Assembly (NCBI RefSeq): GCF_001293465.1
Contig: NZ_JSYZ01000019.1
Coordinates: 244,966-308,965, forward strand
Direction: 5' to 3'
DNA: 64,000 nt
Source of the DNA: Pseudomonas asplenii
GTDB taxonomy: Bacteria > Pseudomonadota > Gammaproteobacteria > Pseudomonadales > Pseudomonadaceae
Numbering within the stretch: the first letter of the stretch is position 1; each line of letters opens with the position of its first letter. The position numbers were made by a program, and so were the translations under genes. Below the pieces are notes generated by a model. The model saw only the letters and a program-made list of their open reading frames with translations, ran no database searches and was not told where the DNA came from. Below, in pieces: positions 61,173 to 64,000 of this stretch.

Positions 61173-62520
61173 ACGGACCAGCTTCGGCAAGCGCTTGAGC
61201 ACTTACGCCGATGCGATCAACCTGCCGGGGCAACCGATTCTCGAAGGGCGCCTGTTGCGCATGGTCGGCCTCACCCTCGAAGCCGAGGGCTTGCGCGCGG
61301 CCATGGGTGCGCGCTGCGTGGTGATCAACGACGACAGCTACCATCCGGTGCAGGTCGAAGCCGAGGTCATGGGCTTTTCCGGCAACAAGGTATTCCTGAT
61401 GCCGGTGGGCAGCGTCGCCGGTATCGCGCCGGGGGCCCGGGTCGTGCCGCTGGCCGATACCGGCCGCCTGCCGATGGGCATGGGCATGCTCGGGCGGGTC
61501 CTGGACGGTGCCGGGCGGGCGCTGGACGGCAAGGGCGGTATGAAGGCCGAGGACTGGGTGCCGCTGGACGGCCCGACCATCAACCCGCTCAATCGTGACC
61601 CCATCCACCAGCCGCTGGATGTGGGCATTCGTTGCATCAACGGACTGTTGACGGTCGGTCGTGGCCAGCGTCTCGGGCTGTTCGCCGGTACCGGCGTCGG
61701 CAAGAGTGTGCTGCTGGGCATGATGACCCGCTTCACCGAGGCCGACATCATTGTGGTGGGGCTGATCGGTGAGCGGGGTCGCGAGGTGAAGGAGTTCATC
61801 GAGCACATCCTCGGTGAGGAAGGCCTCAAGCGTTCGGTGGTGGTCGCGTCCCCTGCCGACGATGCGCCACTGATGCGCCTGCGTGCGGCGATGTACTGCA
61901 CGCGGATCGCCGAATATTTCCGCGACAAGGGCAGGAATGTCCTGCTGCTGATGGATTCGCTGACGCGTTTCGCCCAGGCCCAGCGGGAAATCGCCCTGGC
62001 CATCGGCGAGCCGCCGGCGACCAAGGGTTATCCGCCTTCGGTGTTCGCCAAGTTGCCGAAACTGGTGGAGCGGGCCGGTAATGCCGAGGCGGGTGGCGGT
62101 TCGATCACCGCGTTTTACACCGTGCTGTCGGAAGGCGACGACCAGCAGGACCCGATCGCCGACTCGGCGCGGGGTGTGCTCGACGGGCATATCGTGCTGT
62201 CGCGGCGTCTGGCCGAAGAGGGGCATTACCCGGCCATCGACATCGAGGCCTCCATCAGCCGGGTGATGCCGGCGGTGGTCAGTCCCGAACACATGAAGCG
62301 TGCGCAATACTTCAAGCAGCTCTGGTCGCGTTATCAACAGGCCCGCGACCTGATCAGCGTCGGTGCCTATGTGGCCGGCGGTGACCGCGAGACCGACACG
62401 GCGATCTCGCTGCAGCCGTCGATGGTCCAGTACCTGCGCCAGGGCCTCAACGACAACGTCAGCCTCGGCGAGAGCGACGCACACCTGTCGACGATCTTCG
62501 CCCCGGCGCCGGGCGGCTGA
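61162..62520 (+). CDS. fliI: flagellum-specific ATP synthase FliI
   Basis: Export ATPase of 452 residues. Walker A is GLFAGTGVGKSVLLG, Walker B is VLLLMDSLTRFAQAQRE, and the GLIGERGREVKEF and AYVAGGDRETDTAI motifs mark the FliI/F1-beta family. It drives unloading of substrates into the flagellar type III channel. The ATG at 61162 lies inside the 3' end of fliH; the long upstream frame is not coding. Confidence 0.97.
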   Translation: MRLERTSFGKRLSTYADAINLPGQPILEGRLLRMVGLTLEAEGLRAAMGARCVVINDDSYHPVQVEAEVMGFSGNKVFLMPVGSVAGIAPGARVVPLADTGRLPMGMGMLGRVLDGAGRALDGKGGMKAEDWVPLDGPTINPLNRDPIHQPLDVGIRCINGLLTVGRGQRLGLFAGTGVGKSVLLGMMTRFTEADIIVVGLIGERGREVKEFIEHILGEEGLKRSVVVASPADDAPLMRLRAAMYCTRIAEYFRDKGRNVLLLMDSLTRFAQAQREIALAIGEPPATKGYPPSVFAKLPKLVERAGNAEAGGGSITAFYTVLSEGDDQQDPIADSARGVLDGHIVLSRRLAEEGHYPAIDIEASISRVMPAVVSPEHMKRAQYFKQLWSRYQQARDLISVGAYVAGGDRETDTAISLQPSMVQYLRQGLNDNVSLGESDAHLSTIFAPAPGG

Positions 62521-62527
62521 TCCGGTC

Positions 62528-62977
62528 ATGGCCCAGAGTCGTGCCGCGCGCCTGGCGCCGGTGGTGGAGATGGCCGAGAGCAAGGAGCGCACGGCTGCCC
62601 AGCGCCTGGGGTATTTCCAGGGGCAGGTGCAACTGGCGCAGAACAAGCTGGCTGACCTCGAGGGATTTCGCCTGCAGTATCAGGAGCAGTGGATCGAGCG
62701 TGGCCGGCACGGTGTGTCCAGCCAGTGGCTGCTGGGCTACCAGCAGTTTCTCAGCCAGTTGGACACCGCGGTGGCCCAGCAGCGCCAGAGCCTGGCCTGG
62801 CACCAGAACAACCTCGACAAGGGCCGGGTGACCTGGCAGGAAGCCTATGCCCGTGTCGAAGGCCTGCGCAAGCTGGTCCAGCGTTATATCGAAGAGGCGC
62901 GGATGCTGGAGGACAAGCGCGAGCAGAAACTGCTGGACGAACTGTCCCAGCGCCTGCCGCGCCATGACGTCTACTGA
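62528..62977 (+). CDS. fliJ: flagellar export chaperone FliJ
   Basis: FliJ of 149 residues, a long alpha-helical hairpin with many Gln, Lys and Glu (RLGYFQGQVQLAQNKLADLE, QRYIEEARMLEDKREQKLLDE). It sits as the gamma-like stalk in the FliI hexamer and escorts chaperones. It starts 7 bases after fliI. Confidence 0.94.
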   Translation: MAQSRAARLAPVVEMAESKERTAAQRLGYFQGQVQLAQNKLADLEGFRLQYQEQWIERGRHGVSSQWLLGYQQFLSQLDTAVAQQRQSLAWHQNNLDKGRVTWQEAYARVEGLRKLVQRYIEEARMLEDKREQKLLDELSQRLPRHDVY

Positions 62978-63111
62978 GCGTGAGGCACCCTGAACCCCAC
63001 ATTCCAGGCGGGGTCGCAGGTCAACCGCAGGTATTTTGACGGTCTTGGTTGCCCTGCCGTCAGCGGGGTGCTAAACCTTGTACACATTGCCACTGACAAG
63101 GAAGCTGGATC
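62978..63111 (+). other. fliJ-STAS gene gap
   Basis: These 134 bases contain no gene. An imperfect inverted repeat (TGACGG at 63037, CCGTCA at 63057) lies in the middle. No sigma-54 or sigma-28 element with correct spacing was found; AAGGAAGC serves the next ATG. Confidence 0.4.
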
Positions 63112-63417
63112 ATGGCTGTAGAGTCTGCAGTAAGTGACAACGGCAGGAAATTGACGATCTCCATCAAGGGGCGCTTCGATTTCGGCAAGCATCAGGAATT
63201 TCGCGATTCCTACGAGCGGGTCGACACCAAACCCGACTCGGTGGTCGTCGATCTGAAGGATGCCACCTACCTCGACAGTTCGGCCCTGGGGATGCTGCTC
63301 CTGTTGCGTGATCATGCGGGCGGCGACAGCGCCGATATCCGTGTGATCAACAGCAACTCGGACGTGCGCAAGATCCTCGCCATCTCCAATTTCGACAAGC
63401 TCTTCGACATCGCCTGA
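63112..63417 (+). CDS. STAS-domain anti-sigma factor antagonist
   Basis: Protein of 101 residues made of one STAS domain. The conserved phosphorylatable Ser lies in YLDSSALGMLLLLRDH near residue 60, and NSNSDVRKILAISNFDKLFDI closes the domain. It resembles HsbA of P. aeruginosa, which links FlgM and diguanylate cyclase control. The next gene encodes a likely phosphatase partner. Other anti-anti-sigma roles are possible. Confidence 0.88.
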   Translation: MAVESAVSDNGRKLTISIKGRFDFGKHQEFRDSYERVDTKPDSVVVDLKDATYLDSSALGMLLLLRDHAGGDSADIRVINSNSDVRKILAISNFDKLFDIA

Positions 63418-63422
63418 CGATC

Positions 63423-64000
63423 ATGCAGTCCGACGAGGAGCCGCTGACGGTACTGATTGCCGAGGATGGTGCGGCGGACCGCTTGTTGCTGTCGAACATC
63501 GTGCGACGTCAGGGGCATACGGTGCTCACCGCCAGTGATGGCGCCGAGGCCGTCGAGGTGTTCCAGGCGCAGCGGCCGCAGCTGGTGCTGATGGACGCCC
63601 TGATGCCGGTGATGGATGGCTTCGAGGCAGCGCGTCGGATCAAGCGGCTGGCCGGCGAGTCGCTGGTGCCGATCATCTTTCTCACCTCCCTGACCGAAAG
63701 CAGCGCACTGGCTCGTTGTCTGGAGGCGGGCGGTGACGACTTTCTGGCAAAACCCTACAACCAGATCATCCTGGCCGCCAAGATCAAGGCAATGGACCGC
63801 CTGCGCCGGCTGCAGGCGACCGTGTTGCAGCAGCGCGACCTGATCGCCCGGCACCATGACTACCTGCTCAACGAGCAGCGGGTCGCCAAGGCGGTGTTCG
63901 ACAAGGTCGCCCACTCCGGCTGCCTGCGGGCGCCGAATATCCGTTACCTGCAATCGCCCTACGCGTTGTTCAATGGCGACCTGTTGCTGGCGGCCTACAC
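63423..64000 (+). CDS. response regulator, probably fused to a PP2C-type phosphatase (cut by window end)
   Basis: Incomplete gene; 192 residues are visible. Residues 1-125 form a receiver domain: VLIAEDGAADRLLL, phospho-acceptor in LVLMDALMPVMDG, and LAKPYNQ with Lys. After a helical linker the sequence goes on with a stretch (LRAPNIRYLQSPYALFNGDLLLAAYT) resembling the start of SpoIIE/PP2C phosphatase domains. Such HsbR-type proteins control partner STAS proteins. The ATG begins 5 bases after the STAS gene stop. Confidence 0.82.
   Translation, partial: MQSDEEPLTVLIAEDGAADRLLLSNIVRRQGHTVLTASDGAEAVEVFQAQRPQLVLMDALMPVMDGFEAARRIKRLAGESLVPIIFLTSLTESSALARCLEAGGDDFLAKPYNQIILAAKIKAMDRLRRLQATVLQQRDLIARHHDYLLNEQRVAKAVFDKVAHSGCLRAPNIRYLQSPYALFNGDLLLAAY

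Overview
The window is GC-rich chromosomal DNA from a Pseudomonas of the fluorescens group or a close relative. This rests on gene order I recognise from P. aeruginosa PAO1 (the PA3197-PA3206 neighbourhood, phhRABC, and the flgF-to-fliJ flagellar region), on Pseudomonas-type REP sequences, and on FleQ/FleSR flagellar control. No rRNA, tRNA, CRISPR array, insertion sequence or prophage was seen.

Positions 1-4274 (minus strand) hold an envelope-stress module: a CpxR-like response regulator, a Spy/CpxP-like periplasmic protein and a CpxA-like kinase. Upstream of it are a YgiM-like anchored coiled-coil protein, YciI and YciB. Positions 4359-9235 (plus) run rnm/trpH, yciO, scpA, scpB, rluB: RNA turnover, condensin accessory subunits and 23S pseudouridylation. 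Then come aroP, arfB, an MFS transporter (minus) and two small proteins (minus). The phenylalanine module phhA-phhB-phhC (minus) is divergent from its regulator phhR (plus), with two TyrR/PhhR-type boxes between them.

From 18.2 kb to the end the window is flagellar. flgFGHIJKL, behind a sigma-54 promoter, make the rod, rings and hook-filament junction. Positions 26.8-48.8 kb, between flgL and fliC, form a large flagellin glycosylation island. It has a very large multidomain glycosyltransferase; seven overlapping genes for a CDP-linked, C-methylated and probably O-methylated 6-deoxyhexose; a second large glycosyltransferase; a six-gene CMP-pseudaminic acid operon whose PseG is fused to an acetyltransferase domain; a KAS III-like enzyme; and a Maf flagellin glycosyltransferase followed by a small unknown gene. 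After it come fliC (sigma-28 promoter), flaG, fliD, fliS, fliT, fleQ, fleSR (sigma-54), fliE (sigma-54)-fliF-G-H-I-J. A STAS protein and a truncated response regulator, probably an HsbR-type phosphatase, close the window.

The regulation seen matches the known Pseudomonas cascade: FleQ with RpoN acts on fleSR and fliE, FleR with RpoN on flgF, and FliA on fliC and apparently fliST. The least explained parts are the CDP-sugar pathway, whose enzyme set matches what CDP-vinelose would need; the duplicated degenerate glycosyltransferase modules; a perfect inverted repeat across the fliC promoter; overlapping palindromes ahead of the first glycosyltransferase; and a ten-G tract inside flgJ.
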